NCBI RefSeq assembly: GCF_003797125.1
Contig: NZ_RKKE01000006.1
Location: 124,001-188,000 of the forward strand
From: Shewanella frigidimarina
Lineage (GTDB): Bacteria; Pseudomonadota; Gammaproteobacteria; Enterobacterales; Shewanellaceae
Direction of reading: 5' to 3'
DNA length: 64,000 nt
In this document: one piece after another, positions 7,631-16,611 of the stretch
How positions within the stretch are numbered: position 1 is the stretch's first letter
Layout: each line of letters opens with the position of its first letter
The notes under the pieces: model-generated
What the model saw: only the letters and a program-made list of their open reading frames with translations
Databases searched by the model: none
Told to the model about the DNA's origin: nothing
Position numbers and translations under genes: made by a program

Positions 7631-7666
7631 AAAAAGCCCGCTTAAGATAACTTAAGCGGGCTTTTT
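7631..7666 (+). terminator. intrinsic terminator of tusDCBE
   Basis: The stem AAAAAGCCCGCTTAAG / CTTAAGCGGGCTTTTT with loop ATAA is very strong. Its A/T flanks let it work in both directions. Confidence 0.92.
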
Positions 7667-7688
7667 AAATGGCTAACCTTGACTGAGG

Positions 7689-7817
7689 TTATTTTGGAAA
7701 TATATTTTCTATCACTATAAATGCTGCTTGAGCTAGTTGAACAATTACCAACAAAATAAAAAAGAAGATAACTGATAAATAGATAAGCCTACGATTATCA
7801 CGCCGACTTGAACCCAT
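7689..7817 (-). CDS. putative small single-pass membrane protein (42 aa)
   Basis: An ATG-to-TAA frame on the minus strand gives 42 residues. They are a basic head (MGSSRRDNRR), about 24 strongly hydrophobic residues (YLSVIFFFILLVIVQLAQAAF) split here for length as YLSVIFFFILLV and IVQLAQAAF, and a short tail. This is the pattern of a genuine small membrane protein with a positive-inside N-terminus. The only Shine-Dalgarno-like string, AAGGG, is about 14 bases upstream, so the start is weakly supported. The 280 bases between it and serS show nothing else I can name. Confidence 0.4.
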   Translation of the reverse strand: MGSSRRDNRRLIYLSVIFFFILLVIVQLAQAAFIVIENIFPK

Positions 7818-8097
7818 TGCTGGTTGTACCAACCCTTATAAATATGTGATCAACTCAAACTGAGTGACACAATTTCCAATACAACGTAGAAGTAAATATG
7901 TGTTGCGATACGGTAACACCGTTAACACGATTTACGGATTACGAGGTTACTCAACGCGCTATAACATACAGGTTTTTTAGAACGACGAAGGTCTAAAGCT
8001 CTATCTTGTACAAGACTGACAATTAACACCTTAGCCACACTCAGAATGGACCGCGGCTAGGACTCTATCAATTGGCCAATCATATTAGCCAATCACA

Positions 8098-9384
8098 TTA
8101 ACCAATCAGGCTTAAACCGCCCATGTATGGACGTAAAGCTTCAGGTACTGTGATGGTGCCATCTTGATTTTGATAGTTTTCAATTACGGCTACTAACGTA
8201 CGGCCAACCGCTAAACCTGAACCATTTAAGGTGTGCAGTAAAGCAGGTTTGTTATCTGCTTTGCTACGATATCTAGCTTGCATTCTACGCGCCTGGAAAT
8301 CTTTCATGTTTGAACATGATGAAATTTCACGGTAGGTATTTTGCGCAGGTAACCACACTTCTATATCAAAGGTTTTACTTGAGCCAAAGCCCATATCACC
8401 GGTACATAGCACCATAGTGCGGTACGGTAAGTTAAGTAACTGTAATACTTTTTCAGCATGCGAGGTAATTTCTTCCAATGCTTGCATTGAATGATCTGGA
8501 TGAGCAATTTGCACTAACTCTACTTTGTCGAATTGATGCTGACGGATCAAACCACGAGTATCACGACCATAAGAGCCCGCTTCACTGCGGAAACATGACG
8601 TTAACGCCGTCATTTTCATCGGAAGTTCAGTTTCATCCACAATCATATCGCGCACATAGTTAGTTAATGGCACTTCTGCAGTTGGAATAAGTGATAAACC
8701 TTGGCCTTCTTCGGTGGCCGGTTTAGTGTGGAATAAATCTTCACCAAACTTAGGTAATTGACCTGTGCCTAATAAGCTTTCTTCGTTAACCAATAACGGT
8801 ACGTATGTTTCTGTATAGCCATGTTCAGTGGTGTGTAGGTCTAACATAAACTGACCTAATGCACGATTTAAACGGGCAATTTGACCACGCATGATAATAA
8901 AACGTGAACCGGTAATTTTAACCGCGCTTTTAAAATCTAATCCGCCTAGTGCTTCGCCTAGATCTAAGTGATCTTTCACTTCAAAGTCGAATACTTTTGG
9001 GGTGCCCCAACGACGTACTTCAACATTGTCGTTTTCATCAGCACCTACGGGAGCCGATTCGTCAGGCAAATTTGGCATGCTCATGGCGATGCTATTGATC
9101 TGTTGCAACAACTCAGCAAGCTCAGCTTTCTTTGCATCTAGCTGTGCACCTAAATCACCCACTTGCGCCATAATGGAACTGGTATCTTCACCGCGTGCTT
9201 TAGCTTGACCAATCGACTTAGAGATTGCGTTACGCGATGCTTGCAAGTCTTCTGTAGCAACTTGTAGCGATTTACGCTTTTCTTCAAGTTTGGTCAAATT
9301 ATCGACATCAAGAATAAAGCCACGAGTGGCTAAACGCTCGGCAGTAATTTCCAGTTCATTACGCAAAAATTTTGGATCTAGCAT
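8098..9384 (-). CDS. serS: seryl-tRNA synthetase
   Basis: 428 residues, normal length for SerRS. It charges tRNA-Ser and tRNA-Sec with serine. The N-terminal helical coiled-coil arm (about residues 25-105) recognises the long variable arm. The class II catalytic domain shows motif 2 (LTSCFRSEAGSYGRDTRGL, about 261-279) and motif 3 (NGSGLAVGRTL, about 387-397). It is the last gene of a co-directional minus-strand run ftsK-lolA-rarA-crcB-serS, with 18 bases between crcB and serS. Confidence 0.98.
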   Translation of the reverse strand: MLDPKFLRNELEITAERLATRGFILDVDNLTKLEEKRKSLQVATEDLQASRNAISKSIGQAKARGEDTSSIMAQVGDLGAQLDAKKAELAELLQQINSIAMSMPNLPDESAPVGADENDNVEVRRWGTPKVFDFEVKDHLDLGEALGGLDFKSAVKITGSRFIIMRGQIARLNRALGQFMLDLHTTEHGYTETYVPLLVNEESLLGTGQLPKFGEDLFHTKPATEEGQGLSLIPTAEVPLTNYVRDMIVDETELPMKMTALTSCFRSEAGSYGRDTRGLIRQHQFDKVELVQIAHPDHSMQALEEITSHAEKVLQLLNLPYRTMVLCTGDMGFGSSKTFDIEVWLPAQNTYREISSCSNMKDFQARRMQARYRSKADNKPALLHTLNGSGLAVGRTLVAVIENYQNQDGTITVPEALRPYMGGLSLIG

Positions 9385-9402
9385 GTTGTGAGTTCTTTTT
9401 AG

Positions 9403-9777
9403 TTAAACACGTGAAAATATAAGCTGTTGACCTAAATACACCATAAAGAGGCATAAGGTGACATTCAACAACACATTTAAAATAGCTTTATGCCATAAAC
9501 CTTCTTGCAATAGCAGTAAGGTTTCATTCGAAAAAGTCGAAAACGTCGTTAATGCGCCTAATAGACCAATGCCAATAAGCGCTTTAATTTCAGGGCTAAT
9601 ATGACTCAATTGCCCTAGCGCATAAACGGCGCCCATTAAAAACGATCCCAATAAATTGACTAACAGTGTACCAAAAGGAAAACTGGTTCCAAATACCTGG
9701 ATCATAAAAATTGAAAGAAGATAGCGTAAAACTGCACCAATTGACCCACCTAATGCCACCAACAACACATTAGTCAT
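9403..9777 (-). CDS. crcB: fluoride channel CrcB (Fluc)
   Basis: 124 residues from ATG 9777. Four hydrophobic segments and the signatures GGSIGAVLRY (about 10-19) and TTFSTFSNE (about 76-84) identify the Fluc/CrcB dimeric fluoride exporter. The longer in-frame start at 9804 lies inside rarA and adds unconserved polar residues. The chosen ATG overlaps the rarA stop by 8 bases, implying translational coupling. No fluoride riboswitch is visible, as expected for a gene inside an operon. Confidence 0.93.
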   Translation of the reverse strand: MTNVLLVALGGSIGAVLRYLLSIFMIQVFGTSFPFGTLLVNLLGSFLMGAVYALGQLSHISPEIKALIGIGLLGALTTFSTFSNETLLLLQEGLWHKAILNVLLNVTLCLFMVYLGQQLIFSRV

Positions 9778-11101
9778 AGCGTTTGTCCTCGCTTTGTTGA
9801 TCAAGTTGGTTTAATTGGGCCAATTTATCTTGAATGCGTTTTTCAAAACCTCTGTTCGTGGGTTGATAAAATTGACTGTGTTGCAGTGATTCTGGAAAGT
9901 AATTTTCGCCCGCAGCATAAGCACCAGGTTCATTATGTGCATAACGATATTCTTTGCCAAAGCCGATGTCTTTCATCAGTTTGGTTGGCGCATTACGCAG
10001 ATGGTTAGGCACAGGCTCGTGTCCGGTTTGTTTGGCTAACTCGCGAGCAGCACCAAATGCACTATAAACAGCATTACTTTTAGGGGCACTGGCTAAATAC
10101 AATACGGCTTGTGCTATCGCTCGCTCACCTTCAGCAGGGCCAATGCGGTGATAACAATCCCAGGCATTAAGCGCAACGGTCATGGCTACGGGGTCGGCAT
10201 TTCCAATGTCTTCTGAGGCAATTGCTAATAAACGGCGGGCAACATATAAGGCATCGCCGCCACCTTCTAAAATACGGCAATACCAATACAAAGCGGCATC
10301 GGGCGCTGAGCCCCGTACAGACTTATGTACTGCTGAAATTAAATCGTAAAATTGATCGCCATTTTTATCGTAACCCGCAGCTTGGTGTCCGGCAACTTGC
10401 GTCAGCATCTCGGTGGTAAACGCGCCAGCATCTGCCACTAAATCGCTCATTAACTCAAGCAAATTAAGCGCTTTACGTGCGTCACCATCACTTATGTCGG
10501 CCAATTGCTTGGCTACATCGGCAGGTAATATTAATTGGCGTTTACCCAAACCACGTTCAACATCGGCTAAAGCTTGAGTGACAATTAAGTTAATTTCGTC
10601 AGAGCTCAGGCGATTAATAAGGTAAACACGCGCACGCGACAATAATGCGTTATTGATTTCAAATGAGGGGTTTTCGGTGGTGGCACCGATAAAAATAACT
10701 GTGCCGTCTTCAATAAAAGGTAAAAATGCATCTTGCTGGCTTTTATTAAAACGATGAACTTCGTCGACAAATAATAAAGTTCGTTGACCGCGACTTTGGG
10801 CAATGGCTTTAGCTTGTTCTATAGCGGCACGAATGTCCTTTACGCCAGATGTTACCGCAGAAATACGTTCAACATGGGCGTTGGCATAATGGGCAATTAA
10901 CTCAGCTAATGTGGTTTTTCCCGTACCGGGTGGGCCCCACAGCAACATCGAGTGTGCACGGTTTGCCTCTAGTGCCTTACGCAGAGGTTTACCTTCACCT
11001 AATAAATGTACCTGGCCAATGTATTCGCTAATGTCCCTTGGACGCATACGAGCAGCCAAGGGGCGAAAGTCTGGGGCAAAATCAAAACCTAAATTAGCCA
11101 T
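9770..11101 (-). CDS. rarA: replication-associated recombination protein RarA (MgsA)
   Basis: 443 residues. A AAA+ ATPase related to clamp loaders that acts at stalled replication forks. Walker A is GPPGTGKTT (about 56-64), Walker B FVDEVHRF (about 111-118), and sensor 1 lies in GATTENPSFE. The C-terminal half has the MgsA tetramerisation region (NAPTKLMKDIGFG...Y). It lies between lolA and crcB, the common gammaproteobacterial order lolA-rarA. Confidence 0.96.
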   Translation of the reverse strand: MANLGFDFAPDFRPLAARMRPRDISEYIGQVHLLGEGKPLRKALEANRAHSMLLWGPPGTGKTTLAELIAHYANAHVERISAVTSGVKDIRAAIEQAKAIAQSRGQRTLLFVDEVHRFNKSQQDAFLPFIEDGTVIFIGATTENPSFEINNALLSRARVYLINRLSSDEINLIVTQALADVERGLGKRQLILPADVAKQLADISDGDARKALNLLELMSDLVADAGAFTTEMLTQVAGHQAAGYDKNGDQFYDLISAVHKSVRGSAPDAALYWYCRILEGGGDALYVARRLLAIASEDIGNADPVAMTVALNAWDCYHRIGPAEGERAIAQAVLYLASAPKSNAVYSAFGAARELAKQTGHEPVPNHLRNAPTKLMKDIGFGKEYRYAHNEPGAYAAGENYFPESLQHSQFYQPTNRGFEKRIQDKLAQLNQLDQQSEDKRYD

Positions 11102-11109
11102 AAAACGTC

Positions 11110-11760
11110 TTAGTTAGCTTGCTTTAAACGTTGATCGTCGATATCAACGTTATCAGGCACGGCAAACTTAAATATGTTTGCTTCGTTGTCTTTCACTTTA
11201 CGTTGTTGAGTTAACGCAAATTGACTTAGGTTGCCTTGCTCGTCAGTTAAGTTAAATTTCACTAACTGGCTAGCTTCAAAACACACACTCACGGCAACAA
11301 CATTGCTGTTAAGTTTTTTAGGTTGAATATCAAAACAGGTTGATTTTCCGCTTACGGCACGCTTAGTGACCGAATACTTAGCCCATGTGGCTTCGTCTCG
11401 ATGCACTAACAAGGCCATAGGAGATGCATCAACGGCTTGAGCAACATCCATCACAGTCACTTCTTCCGCAAAAGGATTATAAATCCATAAATTAGCGCCA
11501 TCAGCCACAATTAATGATTCGTCTGGCTGAGTTAAATGCCAGTAAAATTGATTCGGATACGCAAGTGCGAACACCCCGCTTCCAGTTTGAATAGGCTTAC
11601 TGTTAATGTCAGTCACTTGCTGGGAAAATGTCGCATGCAAGCTATCAATATTAGATAGCTTAGCGCGTAATTCGGTTGCGTCATCGGCCATTGCGGCAGC
11701 GCTGCTTAAACTTGTGGCTAGTAATAGGCTTAATACTGTAATACGTTTATTCATCATCAT
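11110..11760 (-). CDS. lolA: outer-membrane lipoprotein carrier protein LolA
   Basis: 216 residues. The periplasmic chaperone that carries lipoproteins from LolCDE to LolB. A Sec signal peptide (MNKRITVLSLLLATSLSSAAAMA) is cut after about residue 25; it is written here as the hydrophobic run LSLLLATSLSS ending in AAAMA. The mature part shows FSQQVTD, GSGVFALAYPNQFYW and IYNPF typical of LolA. The start could be any of three adjacent ATG codons. It sits 8 bases upstream of rarA and 5 bases downstream of ftsK. Confidence 0.95.
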   Translation of the reverse strand: MMMNKRITVLSLLLATSLSSAAAMADDATELRAKLSNIDSLHATFSQQVTDINSKPIQTGSGVFALAYPNQFYWHLTQPDESLIVADGANLWIYNPFAEEVTVMDVAQAVDASPMALLVHRDEATWAKYSVTKRAVSGKSTCFDIQPKKLNSNVVAVSVCFEASQLVKFNLTDEQGNLSQFALTQQRKVKDNEANIFKFAVPDNVDIDDQRLKQAN

Positions 11761-11765
11761 TCCTA

Positions 11766-14420
11766 TTATGTTCTCGGTGGTGGCGGAGCCAACACTTCAC
11801 GATTACCGTTGTGGCCTTGGGCTGTCACAATACCTTGGCTTTCCATCATTTCAATAATGCGGGCGGCGCGATTGTAACCAATTTTAAATTTACGTTGTAC
11901 GCTAGAAATTGAGCCGCGGCGAGTTTCGGTAACAAATGCTACCGCGTCATCATATAACGCATCCAACTCTTCTTCACTATCGGAGGTTTCACCCGGTAAT
12001 AATACTTGTTCACCATCGGTAGCACCATTAAGAATTTCTTCAATATATTGTGGCTTACCACGAGCACACCAATCGGCTACAACTTTATGCACTTCATGAT
12101 CATCAATAAACGCACCATGAACACGGTTGGGTAAACCAGTTCCAGGAGGTAAATACAACATATCACCCATGCCTAACAAGGTTTCTGCGCCTTGCTGATC
12201 AAGAATGGTACGAGAGTCAATTCGTGACGACACTTGGAACGCAATACGGGTTGGAATGTTAGCTTTAATCAAGCCTGTGATCACATCAACCGATGGACGC
12301 TGAGTCGCTAATATTAAGTGAATACCTGCCGCACGTGCTTTTTGCGCGATACGAGCAATAAGTTCTTCAACTTTCTTACCGACAATCATGATCATGTCAG
12401 CAAATTCATCGACGACTACAACAATAGAGGGCAGTTTTTCTAATGGTGGCGCATCGTCTAACATGCTTTCTGACGACTTCCATAATGGATCTGGAATGTA
12501 CTCCCCTTTGGCGGCGGCTTCTTTAATTTTAAAGTTATAGCCTTTAAGGTTACGTACACCTAATGCCGACATTAATTTATATCGACGTTCCATTTCACCC
12601 ACACACCAGCGCAGTGCATTGGCCGCTTCTTTCATGTCGGTAACCACTTCACACAATAAATGTGGAATACCTTCATACACCGACAATTCGAGCATCTTAG
12701 GGTCAATCATAATAAAGCGGACATCATCTGGGCCCGATTTATACAACAAACTGGTGATCATGGCATTCACACCGACCGATTTACCTGAACCCGTTGTACC
12801 GGCAACTAATAAATGCGGCATTTTGCCTAAATCAACGACCACCGGCTCACCGGCAATGTCTTGTCCTAACACCATAGACAATGTCGACTTGCTGTCTTTA
12901 AACGCAGCAGAATCGAGTACATCGCGCATAAACACCGTTTCACGGAACTTGTTCGGTAATTCTAAGCCTACATAAGCTTTACCAGGAATCACTTCAACCA
13001 CACGCACGTTTTCAGATAATAATGAACGGGCTAAATCTTTTGATAAATTGGTGATTTTAGACGCTTTAACCCCTGGAGCTAATTCAAGCTCAAAACGAGT
13101 AATCACAGGTCCAGGATATACCCCTACTACATTGGCGATAATGTTAAAGTCGGCCAGCTTTGTTTCAACCAATCGAGCGACTTGCTGCAATTCAGCTTCA
13201 CTGATGGGATTTTTCTTACGATCAGGAACATCAAGTAAGGTAATGCTCGGTAGCGGATCCATTTTTTGACGAGCTTGTTGAGGATTTTGACCATCAATTA
13301 TTACAACACCATCAACAATTCGGACATCTTTTTTCGGCTTTTGCTGTGCAACTAATGCCCCTGTTGAATGAGGCTTATTAAATGCTTCTTCAAAAGGCTC
13401 ATCTGCGATATCGAGATTATTAATTGCAGGGCTATCATTAACGCCATCATTGTCGTCATCAATATCAAAATCGACATCATCTTTTGTCGCAACCCAAGGT
13501 GCAAAAGATGTGTCGTCATTATCGAGTTGCATCGACGGCTCTTGGCGATCATCTATATCAAGTTCATCGTCATCAATGTCTGAGACGATAATATCTTCAA
13601 CAGGTTTAGCCTTGCGACTAAAGAAACTGCGTTTTTTCTCAACAATAGGTGGCGTCTCTATGGTTGGCTTGGTATGAATTGGTATTTCGACTGCCGCTTT
13701 GCTCTGTTTATCCAGCGAGGGCTCATTTTGAAGATCAATTTCATTACGGCGTTGGGTAAACTTATCCACTAATGACATAAAACCTTTGGTATCTTCGGTC
13801 TCACGTTCACGTTTAAATACTTGAGGTAATGTCCATATTTTTTTGGCTAACCAGATAGAACCTAAACCCGTTAACTCAATAATGGTTAACCAACTCACAC
13901 CTGTCGCTAAGGTGAAGCCTGCACCAATAAAACACATTAATAGTAATGTGGTGCCGAGCTTATTAAAATACGGCAGCATGGCCTGACCAATTACGTCACC
14001 AGCAACGCCACCAGCTGAAAACACAAACATATTGTCGGCATTCATACTGACCAGTGCAGCTAACGCCAGCAACATCAGAATAAAGCCGATAATTCTTAGG
14101 CCAACAGAAAAATAATCGATTTCGAACACTCGATGCGCGCGATTAAAAATAAACCAGCCTGTTGTGGCTATCATCATGGGAATTAAAAAAGCGATAAAAC
14201 CAAAGAAATAAAACAGCACATCTGCTGTCCAAGCGCCTACAGCACCAGTCCAGTTATGAATTTCACCTTGGAAATGCGACTGACTCCAGCCAGGATCACT
14301 TGGATTGAAACTGGACAATGCCAATAGAATATACGTTGCAACCATGCAACATAATATAAGGCCACCTTCAAGCAGCCGTTGTAGGCCACTGAGTGTTTTA
14401 AGACTATTTTCCTGAGTCAA
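11766..14420 (-). CDS. ftsK: DNA translocase FtsK
   Basis: 884 residues from a TTG at 14420, chosen because homologues begin just before SGLQRLLEGG; the open frame continues to 14516 with unconserved residues. FtsK couples septation to chromosome dimer resolution. The N-terminus has four to five membrane segments (to about residue 200). A long acidic linker (about 230-380, rich in D/E) follows, then the motor with Walker A GTTGSGKS (about 540) and Walker B VVVVDEFADM. The C-terminal gamma winged helix (RRGSISSVQRKFKIGYNRA) reads KOPS. The linker is shorter than in E. coli, as in many relatives. Confidence 0.97.
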   Translation of the reverse strand: MTQENSLKTLSGLQRLLEGGLILCCMVATYILLALSSFNPSDPGWSQSHFQGEIHNWTGAVGAWTADVLFYFFGFIAFLIPMMIATTGWFIFNRAHRVFEIDYFSVGLRIIGFILMLLALAALVSMNADNMFVFSAGGVAGDVIGQAMLPYFNKLGTTLLLMCFIGAGFTLATGVSWLTIIELTGLGSIWLAKKIWTLPQVFKRERETEDTKGFMSLVDKFTQRRNEIDLQNEPSLDKQSKAAVEIPIHTKPTIETPPIVEKKRSFFSRKAKPVEDIIVSDIDDDELDIDDRQEPSMQLDNDDTSFAPWVATKDDVDFDIDDDNDGVNDSPAINNLDIADEPFEEAFNKPHSTGALVAQQKPKKDVRIVDGVVIIDGQNPQQARQKMDPLPSITLLDVPDRKKNPISEAELQQVARLVETKLADFNIIANVVGVYPGPVITRFELELAPGVKASKITNLSKDLARSLLSENVRVVEVIPGKAYVGLELPNKFRETVFMRDVLDSAAFKDSKSTLSMVLGQDIAGEPVVVDLGKMPHLLVAGTTGSGKSVGVNAMITSLLYKSGPDDVRFIMIDPKMLELSVYEGIPHLLCEVVTDMKEAANALRWCVGEMERRYKLMSALGVRNLKGYNFKIKEAAAKGEYIPDPLWKSSESMLDDAPPLEKLPSIVVVVDEFADMIMIVGKKVEELIARIAQKARAAGIHLILATQRPSVDVITGLIKANIPTRIAFQVSSRIDSRTILDQQGAETLLGMGDMLYLPPGTGLPNRVHGAFIDDHEVHKVVADWCARGKPQYIEEILNGATDGEQVLLPGETSDSEEELDALYDDAVAFVTETRRGSISSVQRKFKIGYNRAARIIEMMESQGIVTAQGHNGNREVLAPPPPRT

Positions 14421-14693
14421 ACGAAAGCATCCATAAAAAAGTGAAAAATAAGGGTTAAGATAACAGAATATCACTGTATTTGCAGTGATTATGCACCTTG
14501 AATTAACCAAGCTCAATCGATTGTTATGTCGAATTAATCAAGAAACATAAAAGCATGGATGAAGCTAATCAAGATGATGATTTTATATACAAAAAATGTT
14601 TGATTAACGAAAAAGATGAACATAGGCAACGACAGTCATCTATAATTCATCATTCTGGCTGCAAAAACTGGATAAGAGATAAATCTCGCGGGG

Positions 14694-15191
14694 TTAGCCT
14701 AGGTTATATAACGCAACCTTGTTGGTTTGTTTAACCTCTTCCATTACTACATAAGTACGAGTGTCTGAAATAGAGGGTAGTTTCAGCAAGGTTTCACCTA
14801 ATAATCGTCGATATGCAGACATATCTGACACTCTGGTCTTTAATAGGTAGTCAAAATCACCAGAGACTAAATGGCATTCTTGGATATCATCAAGCAATTG
14901 AACTGCACGGTTAAAGCGGTCAAAAATGTCTGGCGTGTCGCGATTTAGAGTGATCTCAACAAAGACTAATAAAGAAGCACCGAGAAAATGCGGATTAACC
15001 AACGCAGTGTAACCACTAATAAAACCTTGTTTCTCAAGCCTTTTAACTCTTTCCAAACATGGTGTAGGACTTAAGCCAACTCGTTTAGATAGTTCAACAT
15101 TTGAAATGCGTCCGTCCTGTTGAAGTTCATTTAAGATATTACGATCAATACGGTCCAAATCTTTCACTGAAAAGCTTTTACTATTTACCAT
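14694..15191 (-). CDS. lrp: leucine-responsive regulatory protein Lrp
   Basis: 165 residues. The N-terminal HTH (about 12-60; LDRIDRNILNELQQDGRIS, SPTPCLERVKRLE) and the C-terminal RAM/AsnC ligand domain (GDFDYLLKTRV) match Lrp closely. It is a global regulator of amino-acid metabolism. It is divergent from ald across 180 bases, a common arrangement in which Lrp controls alanine dehydrogenase. A T-rich region follows the gene on the ftsK side. Confidence 0.95.
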   Translation of the reverse strand: MVNSKSFSVKDLDRIDRNILNELQQDGRISNVELSKRVGLSPTPCLERVKRLEKQGFISGYTALVNPHFLGASLLVFVEITLNRDTPDIFDRFNRAVQLLDDIQECHLVSGDFDYLLKTRVSDMSAYRRLLGETLLKLPSISDTRTYVVMEEVKQTNKVALYNLG

Positions 15192-15264
15192 ATATTCAAC
15201 CTTGTTTTGTCCTTAAAACAATACTTCTGTCTATTAATTATCGAAATTCAGCAACATAATCTGC

Positions 15265-15373
15265 TAAAGCAGCACTATACTAGAGTCACCTGAAATAAGC
15301 ACGTTCAGGTCACAATTAATAACAACTATACCCACTTGAAGTGGGGTTTTTTATGTCAATCGAGGCTCAAATA
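15265..15373 (+). promoter_or_regulatory. ald leader with attenuator-like hairpins
   Basis: A candidate -10 box TATACT lies at 15277-15282. A hairpin ACCTGAA/TTCAGGT follows at 15288-15310. A second hairpin CCCACT/AGTGGG with a 3-nt loop at 15331-15345 is followed by G and six T (to 15352). The second hairpin has the form of an intrinsic terminator and ends 21 bases before the ald ATG. This suggests conditional termination in addition to Lrp control, but no terminator-antiterminator switch is proven. Confidence 0.5.
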
Positions 15374-16489
15374 ATGATTATTGGTGTTCCAACAGAAATC
15401 AAAAACCACGAATACCGTGTAGGCATGGTCCCTTCAAGCGTACGTGAATTAACCATAAAAGGTCACGTTGTTTATGTTCAATCAGATGCGGGTGTGGGTA
15501 TTGGTTTTACCGATCAAGACTATATTGATGCGGGCGCCTCGATTTTAGCTACAGCAGCTGAAGTGTTTGCTAAATCAGACATGATTGTAAAAGTTAAAGA
15601 GCCACAAGCAGTTGAACGTGCAATGTTACGTCACGACCAGATTTTATTCACTTACTTGCACCTTGCACCAGATTTGCCACAAACTGAAGAATTAATCACC
15701 AGTGGCGCTGTTTGTATTGCTTACGAAACAGTCACTGATGACCGCGGCGGATTACCATTACTTGCCCCAATGTCAGAAGTTGCTGGCCGCATGTCAATCC
15801 AAGCAGGTGCTCGCGCACTTGAAAAATCATTAGGCGGCCGTGGTATGTTGCTTGGTGGTGTTCCAGGTGTTGAGCCAGCTAAAGTGGTCATCATTGGTGG
15901 CGGTATGGTTGGTACAAACGCAGCGCAAATGGCTGTTGGTATGGGGGCTGATGTTGTTGTTTTGGATCGCAGTATCGATGCATTACGTCGTCTAAATGTT
16001 CAATTTGGTTCAGCGGTTAAAGCTATTTACTCAACAGCTGATGCTATTGAGCGCCACGTATTAGAAGCTGACCTTGTTATTGGCGGTGTATTAGTTCCAG
16101 GTGCTGCAGCACCAAAATTAATCACTCGTGACATGGTTAAGCGCATGAAACCTGGTAGTGCAATTGTTGACGTTGCAATTGACCAAGGTGGTTGTGTTGA
16201 AACATCGCACGCTACCACTCACCAAGACCCAACTTACATTGTTGATGACGTAGTGCATTATTGTGTGGCTAACATGCCAGGTGCAGTAGCGCGTACTTCT
16301 ACGTTTGCATTAAACAATGCAACACTACCTTACATTATCAAGTTAGCGAACCAAGGCTACAAACAAGCATTATTAAATGACAAACATTTATTAAATGGCT
16401 TAAACGTAATACACGGTAAAGTCGTCTGTAAAGAAGTGGCTGAAGCGTTGAACCTTGAGTTCACTGAACCAAAAAGCATGCTTGCTTAA
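15374..16489 (+). CDS. ald: alanine dehydrogenase
   Basis: 371 residues from ATG 15374 (family start MIIGVPTEIK; GAGG upstream). An ATG at 15353 and a GTG at 15341 in frame fall next to or within the leader hairpin and are not used in homologues. It catalyses reversible oxidative deamination of L-alanine to pyruvate with NAD. The catalytic Lys lies in VKVKEPQ (about 74), His in YLHLA (about 95), and the dinucleotide fold in IGGGMVGTNAAQMA (about 173-186). A bidirectional terminator follows. Confidence 0.97.
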   Translation: MIIGVPTEIKNHEYRVGMVPSSVRELTIKGHVVYVQSDAGVGIGFTDQDYIDAGASILATAAEVFAKSDMIVKVKEPQAVERAMLRHDQILFTYLHLAPDLPQTEELITSGAVCIAYETVTDDRGGLPLLAPMSEVAGRMSIQAGARALEKSLGGRGMLLGGVPGVEPAKVVIIGGGMVGTNAAQMAVGMGADVVVLDRSIDALRRLNVQFGSAVKAIYSTADAIERHVLEADLVIGGVLVPGAAAPKLITRDMVKRMKPGSAIVDVAIDQGGCVETSHATTHQDPTYIVDDVVHYCVANMPGAVARTSTFALNNATLPYIIKLANQGYKQALLNDKHLLNGLNVIHGKVVCKEVAEALNLEFTEPKSMLA

Positions 16490-16521
16490 ATGAGTAAGTA
16501 ATTGAATTTATTTAATTCAAT

Positions 16522-16554
16522 AAAAATGCCGCATTAATATATGCGGCATTTTTT
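16522..16554 (+). terminator. terminator after ald
   Basis: The stem AATGCCGCAT/ATGCGGCATT has a 6-nt loop and is flanked by A and T runs. It can serve ald and, on the other strand, any transcript arriving from the GGDEF-EAL gene side. Confidence 0.88.
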
Positions 16555-16611
16555 ATGTTTATTAAGCGAATCTCAAACACTATTATCAAAAACTAATATC
16601 CAAAACTAATA

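Noticed and set aside
9778..9804. Longer crcB start at 9804
   Set aside because: The extra residues are polar, unconserved and inside rarA; the ATG at 9777 begins with the family N-terminus.
14421..14516. Longer ftsK start
   Set aside because: The additional 32 residues are not seen in relatives and the family begins just before SGLQRLLEGG.
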